A DNA stretch of 64,000 nt from Atrichornis clamosus (Eukaryota; Chordata; Aves; Passeriformes; Menuridae). The first letter of the stretch is position 1, and every line of letters begins with the position of its first letter. Positions 26,148 through 39,819 of the stretch are shown piece by piece. The stretch is taken from contig WBMZ01000196.1 of NCBI GenBank assembly GCA_013400975.1, positions 33,752 through 97,751 on the forward strand, read 5' to 3'. The translations under genes and the position numbers were made by a program. A model generated the notes under the pieces. It did not search any database and was not told the origin of the DNA. It was given only the letters and a program-made list of their open reading frames with translations.

Positions 26148-27764
26148 GTAAATGACTGTATTGTGCTTTTCTTTTTGTCAAAGTCTTACATAGTTAGATA
26201 ATACATATATCCTAAATTATATTGTTAGATCATATAGAACTGCTATTACTGAAAAATAATAATGTATTAAGATTATTCTAGTCAATACAAATATATGTTT
26301 CCTACAAAATATCCTCTAGTATTTCACTGTGTTTAGGACATGGAAGAAATGTTATGGAATGCTACTGCACAATAACAAAAAAAAGGCTTATGTAAATAAT
26401 GAAAATTGAGAGTGAATCGGATCTCCATCCACTTTTTATTTTGATTTAAAACTACCTTTTAAAAATTTGGTGTCTAAATTGAATTTAATGATGATTCAAC
26501 TGCAGGCTCTGCCCTTCAATTCTCCTTCATATTCCACTGTCACCTAAAACCCAAATTGTGAGTTTGTTTAGCGTAGCTCTCAGATTTCTCTTTAAATGCT
26601 AAGTCCTTTTGCTATTTACAGCATCCTGTTGCAGGCATTTAGAAACACTCTTTAGATACATTGAAATTATGGAATTTCTCTCAAGCTGCCATTAGTTCAT
26701 ATTATCAGAAGGTTATTCAACATGCTTGTATAAACTGTTCCAGCTCTTATTTTATAGTGTAATTGTAGAGTACCAAAATGTAAACTCCAGGCATGAACTT
26801 TATGTAAAATCCTGTACTGAGGAGGTTAAGTACATGGGTTATGCTTCATAATTGTAGTATACCTGCAATTTCACACCTCTCTGTAATCACAAGAAATTTT
26901 CCTAATGACTGCACGATATACTTTCAGAAGGCATAATCAGCATTAAGACTATGTAAGCCTGTGTGCTCTTGTGCCAAAATATCCTAACCCTTTGCTGTAA
27001 AATAATTCTATTTTTTTACATTGATAGAGACGAGATGTTTACCATATTAGGTAAATTCTCTATCATGCTTATAAAAGAACATTTTCATATTATGGTAATA
27101 AGATAAAAACACAAAATAAATTATTTATATGACTCTGGAATATTCAGGAAGATATATATTATAACAGTTCAGAAGAAAGAAACTCATTCACCATCAGATT
27201 TTGAAGAATTTCTAGCAACAATAGAATCATTCTGTAGGTTCTAATACTGGCATAGGAATTATGTATCAAAGTTGAGTGTAAAAAATGTTGTCTTCATAAA
27301 GTTTTGTAGAAAAAAAAAAGCATTATGAGGGAGGACCACTCATGTTTATGAATTAAAAGAGTACTTATTTATTTCAAGCTTTCTGTAATTAAGTTGAATC
27401 AGAAAGTTGCAGCACAAAACCAAAATTTTTGGTTTTCTGTTGATTGTTGTTTGGCAAATAGAACTACTTAACTGAGGTACATATGAAGAATATGATATAA
27501 AAGATATATTCTCATGCAAGAAATTGTTCTGTTTCATTTTGTCTCTTAATTGAACATTTTTATACATGCAGCATCAGTCTCTGGGCTTAAACAACATGTC
27601 TGAAATTTGGAAGAAGTAGTGACAATTAATTGCTTACTTCCCATACCATTGCTAAGGCCACCATCTTATCATCTATCCAAAATCTTAGTCATACTGTGTA
27701 TAAGGGCAGCTGGACAGCATTCAGTGCAAATGAAAGATAAACAAATGTCTGTTTTTCTATACAG
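26148..27764 (+). other. ADGB intron between exons 7 and 8
   Basis: 1.6 kb of AT-rich sequence, no repeat or exon recognised. Confidence 0.82.
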
Positions 27765-27867
27765 TCCACCAACGACGAAGTTTTCTATTATTTACTAGTG
27801 GACAGTCTGATGCCCATTGAAATCCTAGTTAGCTTTTCTACAGTAATGCACTGGGATGATACTGGAG
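27765..27867 (+). CDS. ADGB: ADGB exon 8 of window (beta-rich segment)
   Basis: 103 nt between acceptor TTTTTCTATACAG and donor GTAAGG encode r262-295 and the first base of a split Gly codon. The peptide STNDEVFYYLLVDSLMPIEI followed by LVSFSTVMHWDD is strongly hydrophobic and beta-prone, as expected for strands of a C2-like sandwich. It is not a transmembrane segment: charged residues interrupt it at both ends. The function is inferred as a structural domain between linker and globin. Confidence 0.9.
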
Positions 27868-28947
27868 GTAAGGCCAACACGGAAAAGTACATGCTAATGT
27901 TGTGTTTTCCCATTCTTGAATATGTCTGTGCTGTTGTGTTTGTCTGTTGTGTATTTGGGCACAGTTAGAGATTTTAACAATAGTTTGAAACAGTCAAATT
28001 GATTCTAAGAAATGCACTGATGATGTAGTAATGTATGTAGTAGCACACTAATGATTACACTAATGTAATGAAGCAATACTTCATCATTATTTCATATTGA
28101 TGATGAGTATTTTCATGAAAGGATCCCTCCCTTTACTGTTTATTACAATTTACTGCAAGCTTTTAGTGATATATTTCTGGAATGGATTTCCTTGGGGTTT
28201 CTTTTCCACAAGTTCCATTTTGCAAGCTACTTTATGCCTTAGCTGATGACACTGCAGTAAAAAGAACAGTATAACCAGAGTGTATTTCTGAAATGATTTT
28301 TAAACTGGTGCACTGTAAGCTCTTAAGTACATTTAAAGTTGGTTTCTTTCAAGATCCAACAACTTGAATGTTTTTAGTAAAAATAACTTTTATTTCATGA
28401 AAAACACAGAATGGCATTGAGGAAAGCTAAGGCATGTTATGGTAGTTGGGTTAGGTTAATCAAATATTTAAACATTGGATATGGATGCAATTTTAGTGCA
28501 TCTAGAGCAGAGTAGAGAGAACCAAAAGAAAGGTTAAAAAACCCAAACTGACCATTATGTTAAAATAATTAAACTATAAGCTATAAATATAAAGAAATAT
28601 GTTTTTTATGGCTGTTTCTTCCTTTGCATGTGGACAGAATGGATTTGTAAGGAATTTTACAGCAGTCTTAAGTGACTTGGAAGATGTCTGATGTATACAT
28701 CTTTGTAACACATACTTCTAACCATTATTTTCTAGCAAATAGTACAAATAAGCCGTATTTTGTATCACCTATGCATTTTAAATAACTGGCTTTTTTCTGA
28801 GTTAGCAAAGCCTAAATGAAGACTTTAATGGCTGTCAAGTAGCTACAGATTCTGCATAGGTGTTTTGTCTGAATTTTATTGTTACTAACTCTCCCCATGT
28901 TGTGTGGGTTGTATTTTGTTTTGTTTTGTTTTGTTTTCTTAATCTAG
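27868..28947 (+). other. ADGB intron between exons 8 and 9
   Basis: 1.1 kb, ending in a TTTTG array (28914-28939) that supplies the pyrimidine tract of exon 9. Confidence 0.85.
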
Positions 28948-29089
28948 GTACTAAACAAGAATGCTCTAGTATTTCAAAGGGTATGCTAATGGTTGAACGT
29001 TTCTCTTGGAAATCTGTCATTCCTGGAGAACTTGTGTTAAAGATGCATACATCTGCAACCAAAGCTACTGTGTTAAATCTTCCTGTTGG
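28948..29089 (+). CDS. ADGB: ADGB exon 9 of window (beta-rich segment)
   Basis: 142 nt follow a TTTTG-repeat pyrimidine tract and acceptor AATCTAG; the donor is GTATGT. It encodes r297-342, including GTKQECSSISKGMLMVERFS, then WKSVIPGELVLKMHTSATKA and TVLNLPVG. The pattern of short strands with small turns (WKSVIPGELVLK) resembles calpain domain III. The last Gly/Arg codon is split GG|A with the next exon. Conserved-looking Trp and Pro-Gly turns support real coding sequence. Confidence 0.92.
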
Positions 29090-30541
29090 GTATGTATGAG
29101 GCTTCATTTCTGTCCTGACACTTCAGTCTTAAAGCTTGAAATGATCGTTTACTTTACACGGTAAGAGTTTATTTCCTGAAACATAAGTGTTTGGAGTATC
29201 AAACTGGTTGATAGCTAGGATTTGGCAAGCCAAATTGCTGTGAATTTACTAAAGCCTTTATAAAGATTTTGAGTTCTTTGCTTTTACTTAGCATTTAACA
29301 AGAAAAATCCCACTGACTTGGTAAAAAATAAATCTAAATTCCTTCAAATTCCTACTTAAAAGTGTTTCTAGCTAGAATGATTTTGAAATGTTCCCCAGAC
29401 TAGCAAGAAAAATATAAGAATTAGCATTTTTAGTGGAACTGTAAAAGAATGATGATACCATAGGAGATTTCAATGCTTTTCTTGAAACAGGATTTATGAA
29501 ACATGACAGGAGAAATTCTAACATTTTCCGTGAAGTCTTGCATATCTTACTTCTGTTCACATAGTGCTTAATATGATTTATTTCTCTTTGCATGTAACTC
29601 TAAGTATTCAGTGTAGGGCATTGGCTGATTTTTTAAACAAAGAAATATATAAAAAGCAAGAGCCCTTGATATATGTTAGTTTCTGAAAACGCTTCCAGCG
29701 AAACCAGGAGGATGACATCTTCATGTCTTGTCATAAGTATAAAGTTCCTGACTAGTTCACTGAGGCCTTCTACTTTTCCAAAAAGAGAAAATCATCAGTT
29801 TAATCTCAAAGAGTTGAGAGAAAATGTATTTTTAAACAAGTAATTAGGATGTCAAATAAATAGGCTTAGAAAGAAAATATCACAACACTAGCACACTGAA
29901 AAGATCCTTAGTAGTGCTCTTTATTTGTTTTGATTCAGACTAAAACTGGAATAGTTATTATGTGTATAGGCTAGTTCTACATTCACACATATTTTCTTAG
30001 TGTAGTTTCCAAAAGTTGTGTCTCTTGGTCCTGTAGGGAGGCCCCAAATGTGTATCTTTTTGCGCCTGTTTCAAAGCTAACAGAGATACCAGCAGTTCAA
30101 ATTTATAAGCTTTCCACCTTTGAGTCTCTCTACTCCAGAGAGAGCCAGGAGGCTTTCAGTCATATTTAATTTACAGCAGGAGTGGGAGACAAATGGGCAT
30201 ATTGACCAATTCCCTGTTTCAATCTAAAAGAGAAGTCACTTGCTAAGCATGGAAGATACTGTCTTCCCACTGTCTGTTGGTGGCTAGGGGGCATTTAAAT
30301 TTCACTTGAAGGAAGATGAAGTTAAAAAAGTGTGTGTGTGTGTGTGTGTATGTAAGTAACTCTCCTTTCTTACTCTCATTGCTGGAACTCTGGTTGACAC
30401 TTTGAAGCTGTGGCCTGGATGAACTTCTCCAGCTAAATGCAATTCTGACCATTATATTACCAAATCTATGAAAAGAAAACCTTAGGAATTGCTGTAACCT
30501 GAAAAAAAAAGTGATTTAAAACATTTTTTTCTTGAATGTAG
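29090..30541 (+). other. ADGB intron between exons 9 and 10
   Basis: 1.45 kb with a short (TG)n run at about 30331-30349. No exon or known repeat otherwise. Confidence 0.82.
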
Positions 30542-30656
30542 ACGACACATATTGCTCTTGAGAGTACGTTCTCCCATAGGGCACCACATTCATCTGTGTA
30601 CCATGGTGCCGTGTGTCTTTGGAGAAGAAGATGCTGTGATGCCAGCTCTTGAGAAG
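30542..30656 (+). CDS. ADGB: ADGB exon 10 of window (end of first beta-rich segment)
   Basis: 115 nt between acceptor TTGAATGTAG and donor GTGTGC encode r344-381, after completing a split Gly codon. The peptide contains RHILLLRVRSPIGHHIHLCT and then VPCVFGEEDAVMPALEK. The first part is a beta hairpin typical of the calpain C2-like fold. The acidic FGEEDAVMPALEK is likely the lead-in to the globin helices; its end is immediately followed by the E-helix exon. Confidence 0.92.
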
Positions 30657-32073
30657 GTGTGCATAATGACTAGCCAAACATTGTGATAATTGTTTTTCTT
30701 ACTATTAATTAGTTTTAAAGTGAAGTAATACTGGATTTCCATTTAAAGTTCTTATATTTAGTGGTATAGTATTAATTTCAGTATGAAATTGATAAGGGCA
30801 TTAAAGATATGTGTTTTACAATACAACAGGCACTGAGATGCATATTGCAAAAATTATCTTTCATAAATATGTAAGGTAGCATTGAGTAGTATTGTGGTTT
30901 ACATAGAAAAGCAGCATAAAATATTAAAAATACTCTTGTTGATATACATATGTCAGGGGTAGCATATAGCTGACTTTTTGAGGCATGTCATAAAATACAT
31001 TTATAGATATTAATTAATATTAAAAAATACCTGCTATTTAAATAAACTCTCACATCAGTAGAGTATGTTTTGTCCCATGAGATCACATATTACTCTGGGT
31101 CTCAGAGCAGCTTTTATATCAAAAATGAGCAATTTAATCAAACAACTTTTAATCGTTGAGATAAGAGGCCCTGGGGAGAAATTACTACAGCTTTTGTTCT
31201 TCACTGTCTACAATCATATCAAGTGATATCACTGTATCTGTATTTTTAAGATTTATCAATCAGTAGGCCCAAATATTTGTTGAGGGCCCTGAGGGGAGGT
31301 AATGTAGTTTCTAGAGAACAGCTGTGTAAAATTTTTTTTGGAAGGTAAGTATAATAGCAAATTTACAAAGCAGTGTAGAGTCAGAGTTCTAATAATACGG
31401 CACTCAAATAGCTTGTGCAAATTTATCACATTTATTTTAGCAAAGAAATTTAAATGTAAGAAGTTGAGCCATTAAAAATACTTTGTGGCTGTACTGTCCC
31501 CTTGCCTTCAATTTTTGGATGAAAAGCTGTTTCTTCTTTTTGAAGACAGCAATTTCTCTGCAGATTGTAATTTGCAGGAAAATGTCTGCATTCTTGCACA
31601 GAAATCCTGATGCAGATTAATGATGCTTTAGGCAGCATGTACTTGGTCATTGTTTTCAGCAGAATACAAATACTAATTTGTCCTTTTATAACAGAAGATG
31701 CTGAGCATTTCAGCTGACAGTCTTATTATCACTGCAGTAGAAAGTCTCTGTATGGATCTTATTTTTGATTAAATATCCTAGGACTAATGATACAGGAAAA
31801 ACAAAATTATTAATAGATATATGTTAGGCTGCCTGTTACAATGTTGTATCAGTTTTATTTCAGTAGCTAAAATCAGTGAAAATTTTGCATGCTTTTGAAT
31901 ACCAGCAACCTAACTGATTTCACAGTTTACAATATTAATAACAACTGCATGAATTCATAAAAGTTTTGTACTTCATCACAGAAAAAAAGCTTGTATGCTG
32001 TCATGGCCTAGAAAGAAAACAAAATTGTAAAACAATCTTTCTAACATTGGTTGGATTTCTTCTCTCTCCCCAG
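30657..32073 (+). other. ADGB intron between exons 10 and 11
   Basis: 1.4 kb of AT-rich sequence, nothing recognised. Confidence 0.82.
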
Positions 32074-32241
32074 GAGAGCTCTCGATTTATAGAACAGGCT
32101 ACAGCTATCCTGAAAGCTGTTGGGAATGTGATAAATAATTTCAGCAATAAGGATGAGCTTTCTAAAGCCTTGAAGGAATTGGAGCTAGCTCACTGTCCTC
32201 CTGGCCTCCACGATACTAAAGTGGCTGAAGAACACTTCAAG
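32074..32241 (+). CDS. ADGB: ADGB exon 11 of window: globin helices E-F with haem ligands
   Basis: 168 nt, phase 0 on both sides (56 codons, r382-437), between TCTCTCCCCAG and donor GTGAAC. It opens ESSRFIEQATAILKAVGNVI, a recognisable globin E helix in which Gln (codon at 32095-32097, r389) takes the distal E7 place. After SKALKELELAHCP comes the proximal F8 His (codon 32191-32193, r421). The Gln-His spacing is 32 residues, equal to the spacing I recall for the human pair near 792 and 824. Gln at E7 instead of His is the androglobin hallmark. This exon would bind haem; six-coordination by Gln and His is known for the family and inferred here. Confidence 0.95.
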
Positions 32242-34207
32242 GTGAACAAATAATTTTATTGTACACATAGCTGAAAGCTACAGAAGGTGGATAACTGCTT
32301 AACATTGTTGTTATCCTCTTCTAAACAATGACTGTGCATTTAATGAGGACCAACTGCGAGCTCTGAATGTGGCATTCGTTATAAAGTGTAAGCCCAAATG
32401 ACATAACTGGCAACTGTATGATAATTATCTTCTTTTAATAAGAAAAAAATTTCAATATGCCCAGAGTAGCACATTCTAAATTGAGTATATTTTTGTCAAT
32501 CTAGTTTAGCATACTTTGGGGCAGAAAACATGAGCTTTTTTATATTACAACTTCATTTTGAATTTAAAAAATACTACCTAAAATGCAGAAAAGCCAAATG
32601 GTTCTTTTCTGTACCTAATGTTAATCAACAGGAAAATATTATTACAGCTCATATTACTAAAGGCAGTAATGAGATTTTTTCATTTATAGTATTTTTTAGT
32701 TATTTTTCTCTGTTTGTTGAAACTGCAGCATTATTTAACTTTTCTGCTCTGTGTGTATGATAAATTAAAGATATGTGATGAAAACATTCCACTTTACTGT
32801 AGATCCGTATACTATAGCTTTTCAATATTATAAAAAGATTTCAACAAAAAGAGTTTTGTAAAAGATACACTGATTTTTATGTGTATGCAAATATTGATGA
32901 TATTTCTATAACTTGATTTTTCTACAGTCAGTTGTTCACATATTCCAGATTCATTTACTTTCATCAAAGTACTAGAAAGCTCATACAGTTTAGACTGTGT
33001 TTTAGAAGATTGAATAGAAGAAAGGGTTTAATATTTTTACAATCACTGATATTAAAAATTAGAACATCTAAGCTGGTACTTTTATACATGAGCTTGACAC
33101 CAGGCTCAAATTCAGCAAAACAACAGACTTAAGAAATAATGATTACAGGTGCACCACTCGTGAAAGAGATAATTTTCATGCTAAGTCTACCAGAAAAAAA
33201 ATTGGTTTGAACTCTGGAATGGAATATACAAGTTTTAAATGCTCATAGGGAATACATGCAAAATGTAGAGATCTTAAGAAAAATTCAGTAGTCTTAGGCA
33301 CACACATCTCTTCATCTCTCCCCCTCTAAGAAGACCACTATATAGCTGAAAAAGAATAAAAAGCCAGAAATTGGATAAATGAGAGGCACTGAACTGACAG
33401 TGACTAAAGAATGAAAATATGGAAATTATCTATATTTAATACAAACAGTGAAAAATTATTCTGAATGTAAGAATGAATGTAGTAGATTCTTCCTTCACCA
33501 GTTTAAAAAATTTAAAAAGATGTGTTTATTAGTATTAAAATATATAACATGTTTCCAGAAAGCAGAAAAATCTGAAGTTAAGGGCAATGAAAGAGAAGAA
33601 TAATTTCTTTTCCAGTAAATTGTTACTATGTTCTTCAACTCAGATTATGAAACAAGTTCTGAAAAACACACTCTAAAATTTCCATCTATTAGGAGGGGAA
33701 AAAAAAAAGAGACTGGATTTATGCTCTTTAAAGAGCATCATTATACCAAGAATAAAAATAGAGCCAAATCTTCCCATGCGGTGCCACCTGCTAATGTAGA
33801 AAGCGTTCCCATTCAGCTATCTGTCTCTGTTCTGAAACCTCGAGTTTAGAATGCCCATTGTCATGATAGCAATTATAATTCATTCTTCTGTCCTCTGGTA
33901 TGAGGCCATCAACCCCCTACACATAAACTACTGAGATGCTTTTGGGTGATAAACGCCTACACTGTAGAATAGGTCTTATTTTTGATAAGCCAGGCAGGTT
34001 TTGTCATGGTTGTTGTCTTGAAGTATTGTAGTCCTACAGTTGGGACTAATTTGCAGGTACAGTATTTGTTAGAGGAAGTTACAAGCTTCATTTTTACATG
34101 GTAAAAGAAAAGAGCTAAACGGTTTTTGAAACAATAATGAGAATCAATATAAATCAGCCTTTAAAAATGAATCATTCTTTGAATCCTTTTCTTCTTTTTG
34201 ATTTTAG
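32242..34207 (+). other. ADGB intron between exons 11 and 12
   Basis: 2 kb of AT-rich sequence. The short ORFs (for example 33628-33849) lack matching splice sites. Nothing recognised. Confidence 0.82.
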
Positions 34208-34346
34208 GTTTTCAATAGTGCATTTTGGTATTTGGTGAAAGATGTATTAGACAAGAATGATCCTTACAGATATAAATTTGCCTTCAGATCCTTCACTTTG
34301 GATTTTAAAGACACTGATATTTCTGTGAATGATGCTGTGTTTTCAG
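34208..34346 (+). CDS. ADGB: ADGB exon 12 of window: globin helices G-H
   Basis: 139 nt between acceptor TTTTTGATTTTAG and donor GTAATG, phase 0 in and phase 1 out (r438-483). VFNSAFWYLVKDVLDKNDPY reads as globin helix G following the F8 His exon, with the aromatic face expected in that helix. RYKFAFRSFTLDFKDTDISV follows and is less typical of helix H. In androglobin this is the end of the first part of the permuted globin, before the IQ linker. The next intron is 5.5 kb. Confidence 0.93.
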
Positions 34347-37300
34347 GTAATGTGTTGGTATTGCTAATTGCTTCAAATAAATCTGCCCATTCTTATTTTC
34401 AAGGAAGACAGCTCTTCTCTGATCTTGTTTTATCTTGCCTATGTAGGCGCAGTTCATTTTTAAGTCTAGGACTTTTACTTTTGACAGCACATCTAAGGCT
34501 CCTCTCAGAATAGAAATGATCCTTTTATTTGTTCTAGAAAGTCTGTTTATCCTTTGTTAATTAAAAAAATTGCCCTTTGTCTTCCTTGACTTGCATTTGT
34601 CAGCACTGACAAATATGTACGAGCATCTACAGATGCATTCTTTTACCTGATGTACTGCATCTCATCACTTTTGTTCAAATTACCAGCTGAAAATACCTTA
34701 AATGCATATATTGTTCATAAAATGAGAGTGAAGGGAGACTCAAATTAGTACCTTCATTGAAAATTCAACTATTTCTTAGTGAGGGGTTGAGGGGTTTTGT
34801 TTGTTTGTTTGTTTGTTTTTCGGGGAAGGGGTATTTTAATTTTTGTTGACATACTTGTTTGCTTGCTTGGATTTTTAGCTTTTTTTTTTGGAAATTATTG
34901 TGTTGGCTGGCTAGTTGACTGGCTAGGCATACACAGGTAGTATTGAACTGGCTACAGCACCATCTGTCTGTTCTCCAGCCTGTGATTAGGATATGCTGTG
35001 TACCTGAATGTACTCTGAGAGGAGCCGTTGGCAGACCCACATATTTATTACAAGCAGGGATAATTCTCTTCCTGCTGTTTCTTTCCTTCATTTTTTACTC
35101 AGGCTGGAGGCATAGGCAGTTACAATTAAGTTTGTCTGGCAACCAAATATGTGGCTCTTTCCCATTTTAGGACTTATTTTTCAGTCTATATAACCTTTTA
35201 ATCTATTAATATTAGCATTTAATTTACTAATAAAAGCTTTATGTGTATGGTTTCATATTACAACAGAAAAAGAATTTATCTGAAAAACTGGTGGGAAGAT
35301 ACATGATCACTCTTTGAAAACTTTTCATGGGGGGCTTTTCCTTCTGTTGTGAACTTACAGAATAAAGTGTTTCTACTTGGTCTATCAGAATGATATTAAA
35401 TTCCTTATGACTAGTCAGACTAGTGGAAAAATAGTCTAAAATAGTATAAAAATAGTATTAAAAAGAAATTAAAATTTACGCAAATATCCTTACTGACACA
35501 GTACTCTTCTCCTTTTAAGAAAGAATTTATAAGCAAGTATGCTTGTCTCTCTTTACTGGGAACTTCCCTCTGAATCTTCTTTCTTCTGAAGGTTATTCTT
35601 CTGTGAGACATCAGGTATTTTTTGGAGAATCGCATCCCGTAACAGGAGTATGTTACAAGGGTCAGCATATTGACATTTGTCACACCACTTGAAATAAACA
35701 CCTGTCACATTTTTTCAAGATGACTGTGCTACTGATTTCTGTATTCCCAAAAAACCTTAAACACTTGTCAGCAATAGAAGACATTTTAAAAATAGATTTG
35801 AATAATTAGCACAGTTGACAGGCTGTAGCAAAGACCTCATATGAATGACTCAAATATGAGATCCACTGTGACAGAATATTTTTTAGGATTTGGGCAGTGA
35901 ATCAAAAAAGTTGAATAAATGTATGGAGAAAGTAACTTCTGTTTCAGTTTTGTTTCTTCTGGTGTCCAATATATCCTTTTAAATTATTTGGTTTTCCAGA
36001 ATTAAATTACAAAAGATTCCTATTGAACTGGAAACCTAATTTGTTTCCCTTTGGTTTTATTGACATGGGACATTTTTTGACCTTTATTGACCCTTTGCCC
36101 TGGTTAATAAAGGTTGCATTGGCGTAAATGCATGCTTTTGTTCAGGTTTCATCCAGAACCTTAAAGAAATAAAGCATAAACCAAGTGAAATGTCATGAAC
36201 AAACAGGTAGATAGCAGGAAAAAGCACTTGAAAACTGCATTGTAGGAAGGCCTAGAAGGATTGGCATCACCTGATTTCCCTGGCCCACATCAGCACTGCT
36301 GCATTGCCAGGTTAGTTGCTCAGATCTTGTCAACATTTGAGGTTGTAACCCTTTGGAACTTAGCAGACATCAGTGTAAACTACCGTAACAGATGAATGAA
36401 CTATTTTTGCCACCGATGTCTGAGAGTATATCAGGTAAAATCTGAGCGTTTTTTGAAGTGCCACCTCCATTTTATATTAGCATATTCATTTTGCACTGTG
36501 TGCTGAATTAATCTCAAGACTTACCAAGGGCAAGGATATTATGATGTACTGCAGTTAGTGGTCATGCCTGGTAAGTTTTCTGAGAAGCCATCCTGAAAAT
36601 GATCTAGTGATATTGATTTGCCTGCCAAATATCATCCATCCCCATGGAGCAATTAGCACAGCAGCCACAAGAAACAAGTGGAAGACCCTGCCATGTGATT
36701 ATATGAAAAAAAATTGAAGTATCTGAAGCTGAGTGTTTCTCTGTGGCTCTTCTATGGTGTTCTGGAAAGAGAATGAATAAAGGGGCCCTGCAGAACTTTG
36801 GGCAGTCACGAGGTGCTGAATTTCCAGAGGTATGTGATACTTCTTGGGAAAGAAAGCATATCAGAAGGACGTTACACAAGAAATGGTCTTGACAGCCCAA
36901 TATTGCCTGCCTGCTCTCTGTTGCACATGTTCTTTGTTTACCTTGTCCTGGTTTCATTTGGCCCAATAGTGAGGCAGCTCACCGTAGGTCTGTGGCACTG
37001 ATTTTCATGAGTCTCAGACACTTGACAGTAATTTAGGCACATTTCAAAGGCTACATTTCTTTCTCATGGATAAATTCCAATTTTGAAGTTGGATGTGGAA
37101 TGCCCTTTGTGTTCAGTTCTCTTAAAACCTTCTGGTCTGAAATTTTATCTAAAGTCAAGCTGCTCTTTATAAGCTTAACTGTGTAAACTTGTATTTGAGA
37201 GGTCTCTGTTCCTGTTCACTTCTTTTCCAGAACACGCTTCTCTTTCCTCCAGATACATAGGTTAAGATCAGTGATCATACAGTTGTGTTGTGTGACTGAA

Positions 37301-39819
37301 GACAGAATTCTGAACATTTGTTTCTACTTGTGCTTTGGATTTGAACTTGAGTTCCAGTAAGGGATGAGGGAAGGTTTGATGTTATTTGGTTGAATATATA
37401 AAGTGCCTCTCAAGTACATGCAAAATAATCCTTTTTCAAAAAAAAATCATTGCCTACAAGAAAACTGCAGCTGATTTTTATGGTGAACAAAGTCTTGCTA
37501 GGCTGCTTTGAAAACTTCAGTTTTTCTATTAGCAGGGTGTCTTCTGCTTAACAGGTAAGGTGTGTCAGAAATTTTTGACAAATCAGTTTTCAATCATAAT
37601 GTCAAACTTGAAGCATCCCCTACTTCATTATTGATTTTAAACATTCACTAGTTAATATTGGTTGATATAAAGCATTTCACAATATGCATTTCTCTGCTTA
37701 TAAGACAAAACATTAAGAAATGCTAGGTTAAAAAAACCCTTTAAAGAGCAGAATATTTAATTTAGAACTCATTATTTTGACTTAAATGTTGCCAAGAAAA
37801 ATATTTTTGTCCTTACAACATTGTATTAAAAATTAATGAAAGATAAACTCTTTAGGAGTATATACTTTTAAAATATATTCATCATTTTTGGGTTTTGGCC
37901 TGATCGGTGGTAACTTTTGGCAATTTCTATGAATAGAATTGATTTCTGTGTGACACTCCATCCAAATCTTTGTGTTTTCAGAAACAGTTTAACATTTAAC
38001 TAACTGACTGATTATATTCATATAATCTTTAGCATTTTATTTCTAAAAACATACGTATTTATTTCTAGTTATGGAGTTCACTTGACATCCTCAGTGGATA
38101 AAGTTTTCAGCTGGTTCATAGGGCAACACCGCACCAATGCTTTTTGTGTGTACTTTTATATATTAATGATTCCTGTTCTGTGTTAAGATCTTACTTATTA
38201 GGTCAATCTGTGTATATGTATGTGCATGTATAAAGTATACAACTTTTACTTTATACTATATTATACTATGTACTTATATGGGGAACGTAGGTTCTGCAGC
38301 AGAACTCATCCTTCTGAGCTAAAACACATGCTGAAAGTTGAAGTCTATTTCCTTTCCGTGAAAACAATGATTAGTGGTGTTAAAAGCCATCTTGCCACTG
38401 GGTTATTTAATTATAAAATAGAAAGGCTTGTAGATGGAACAAATTCATTTTGAAATGTGTTACATTGATGAATGAATGGAAGAGTCAAAACTTTTCCAGA
38501 GGTGCACAAACAGGACAGAGGTGCACAAACATCTTAGAACATGTTAAATTTCAGTTGGATGTTATGAAAACATTTTTCACTGTGATGCTAGTCAAAACTT
38601 GGAAGAGAATGCCCACTGAAGTTATGGTTATAGAATTATTAAAAAATAAACTGGGCATTTACTCAAGAACATGAGCCACCTACTCTAAATTGATCCTGCT
38701 TTGGATGTGGTATAGGAGCAGATGACCTTCAGTGGCCCATTCCAGTCTGTATTATTCTGTGATTATATTCTGTTTTATAAAAGTGGTTGTGCCATTAATA
38801 TTGTTGAGTTCTAATCTGTCTTCTATTGAAGTGGGTTTGTGCAATCCTTCAGAGTCAACAAGTATTGAAGAGGCTTTCTAGGGCTTGGAAATGCAACACT
38901 GATGAGAAATGATGGTTTGAGAACATAGCCAGATTTAGCAATATTCAGTAAACAAGATTAGATTGAAATGTGTGATCTGGCTGATGAAAGCATTATCTTT
39001 TCTTAAGCTAGTTTTTTTGTCTGCAGTGTTGTCTACATTTTTCAAGCAGATTCCTCTCTTCTCCTTTTTTGTTTGCTGGTCCTTCCTTTTGCAGCACTGT
39101 TTCCTTCCTATCACTCTGTCTTGCTCCCCTTGTTCTGTATGTGTGCAGTTCCAAACTGGCCCCCTGGCACTGACTCCTTGGAGTGTTGCTTCCCAAGTCC
39201 TGCTGCTGATGGCTCCCAGGAGGCTAATTCTAGGCAAGAATGTCTGCAAAGAGCTCGTTACTAACCTGTCAGAACCTACTAATTTCTGTTCCACTTCAAA
39301 ACTCCTTGGTAACAGAAAGTGAGTTGGATAAATGAACTCTGCCTTTATCATAGATCTTACCCTTATTCCATGGCTCCTTATTGAAGGCTGAACAAGATGT
39401 TTTGAACAACACTGGTGTTTAAATTATTACTTAATCAAATTATTGGATTGAGAGACAGAAGTATTTAAAATCTTGTGATGCTCTTTTAGTCTGTGTTTAG
39501 AGTCAGGCTTTAGTGTATCAAATCCTCTTGGTTCATGTTTGGAAGGATATTTTGAAATTACGGTAGGAGACTTGATTTTAAAAAATGCAATAGCTGTCCA
39601 TGAAGAGAAAAATTAAATTATTTGGTGCTTGGAATTAGCATAGTAGCTGGTGTTTTGACTTTGTGTAATTATAGAGGATATTTTCTCTGATTTTATCATG
39701 ATAAAAACAAAATTTTAAGAGTGATATTTTTGTCATAAAGGTTTTATGCTTGAAGTCACTCTCTTGCCATTTTGTGTTTGTTTTTGGTTTTGTTTTTTTC
39801 CTTTTAAAATTCATTACAG
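34347..39819 (+). other. ADGB intron between exons 12 and 13
   Basis: 5.5 kb. Contains a TTTG array at about 34797-34818 and a CR1 3' end (about 38490-38765). The 138- and 119-codon overlapping ORFs at 38935-39351 on opposite strands are chance readings of a GC-richer stretch. Confidence 0.8.
38490..38765 (+). mobile_element. CR1 LINE 3' end, plus strand
   Basis: Reading GGACAGAGGTGCACAAAC..., then TTGGATGTTATGAAAACATTTTTCACTG and GTCAAAACTTGGAAGAGAATGCC, it follows the CR1 3' region in sense and ends with a TTATTCTGTGATT-type terminus at about 38752-38765. Diverged and 5'-truncated. A GAGGTGCACAAAC block is duplicated at its left end. Confidence 0.82.

Noticed and set aside
38935..39351. 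Overlapping 138- and 119-codon ORFs on opposite strands
   Set aside because: Intronic, no splice sites in compatible phase and no motif; they mirror each other as expected by chance in a GC-richer patch.
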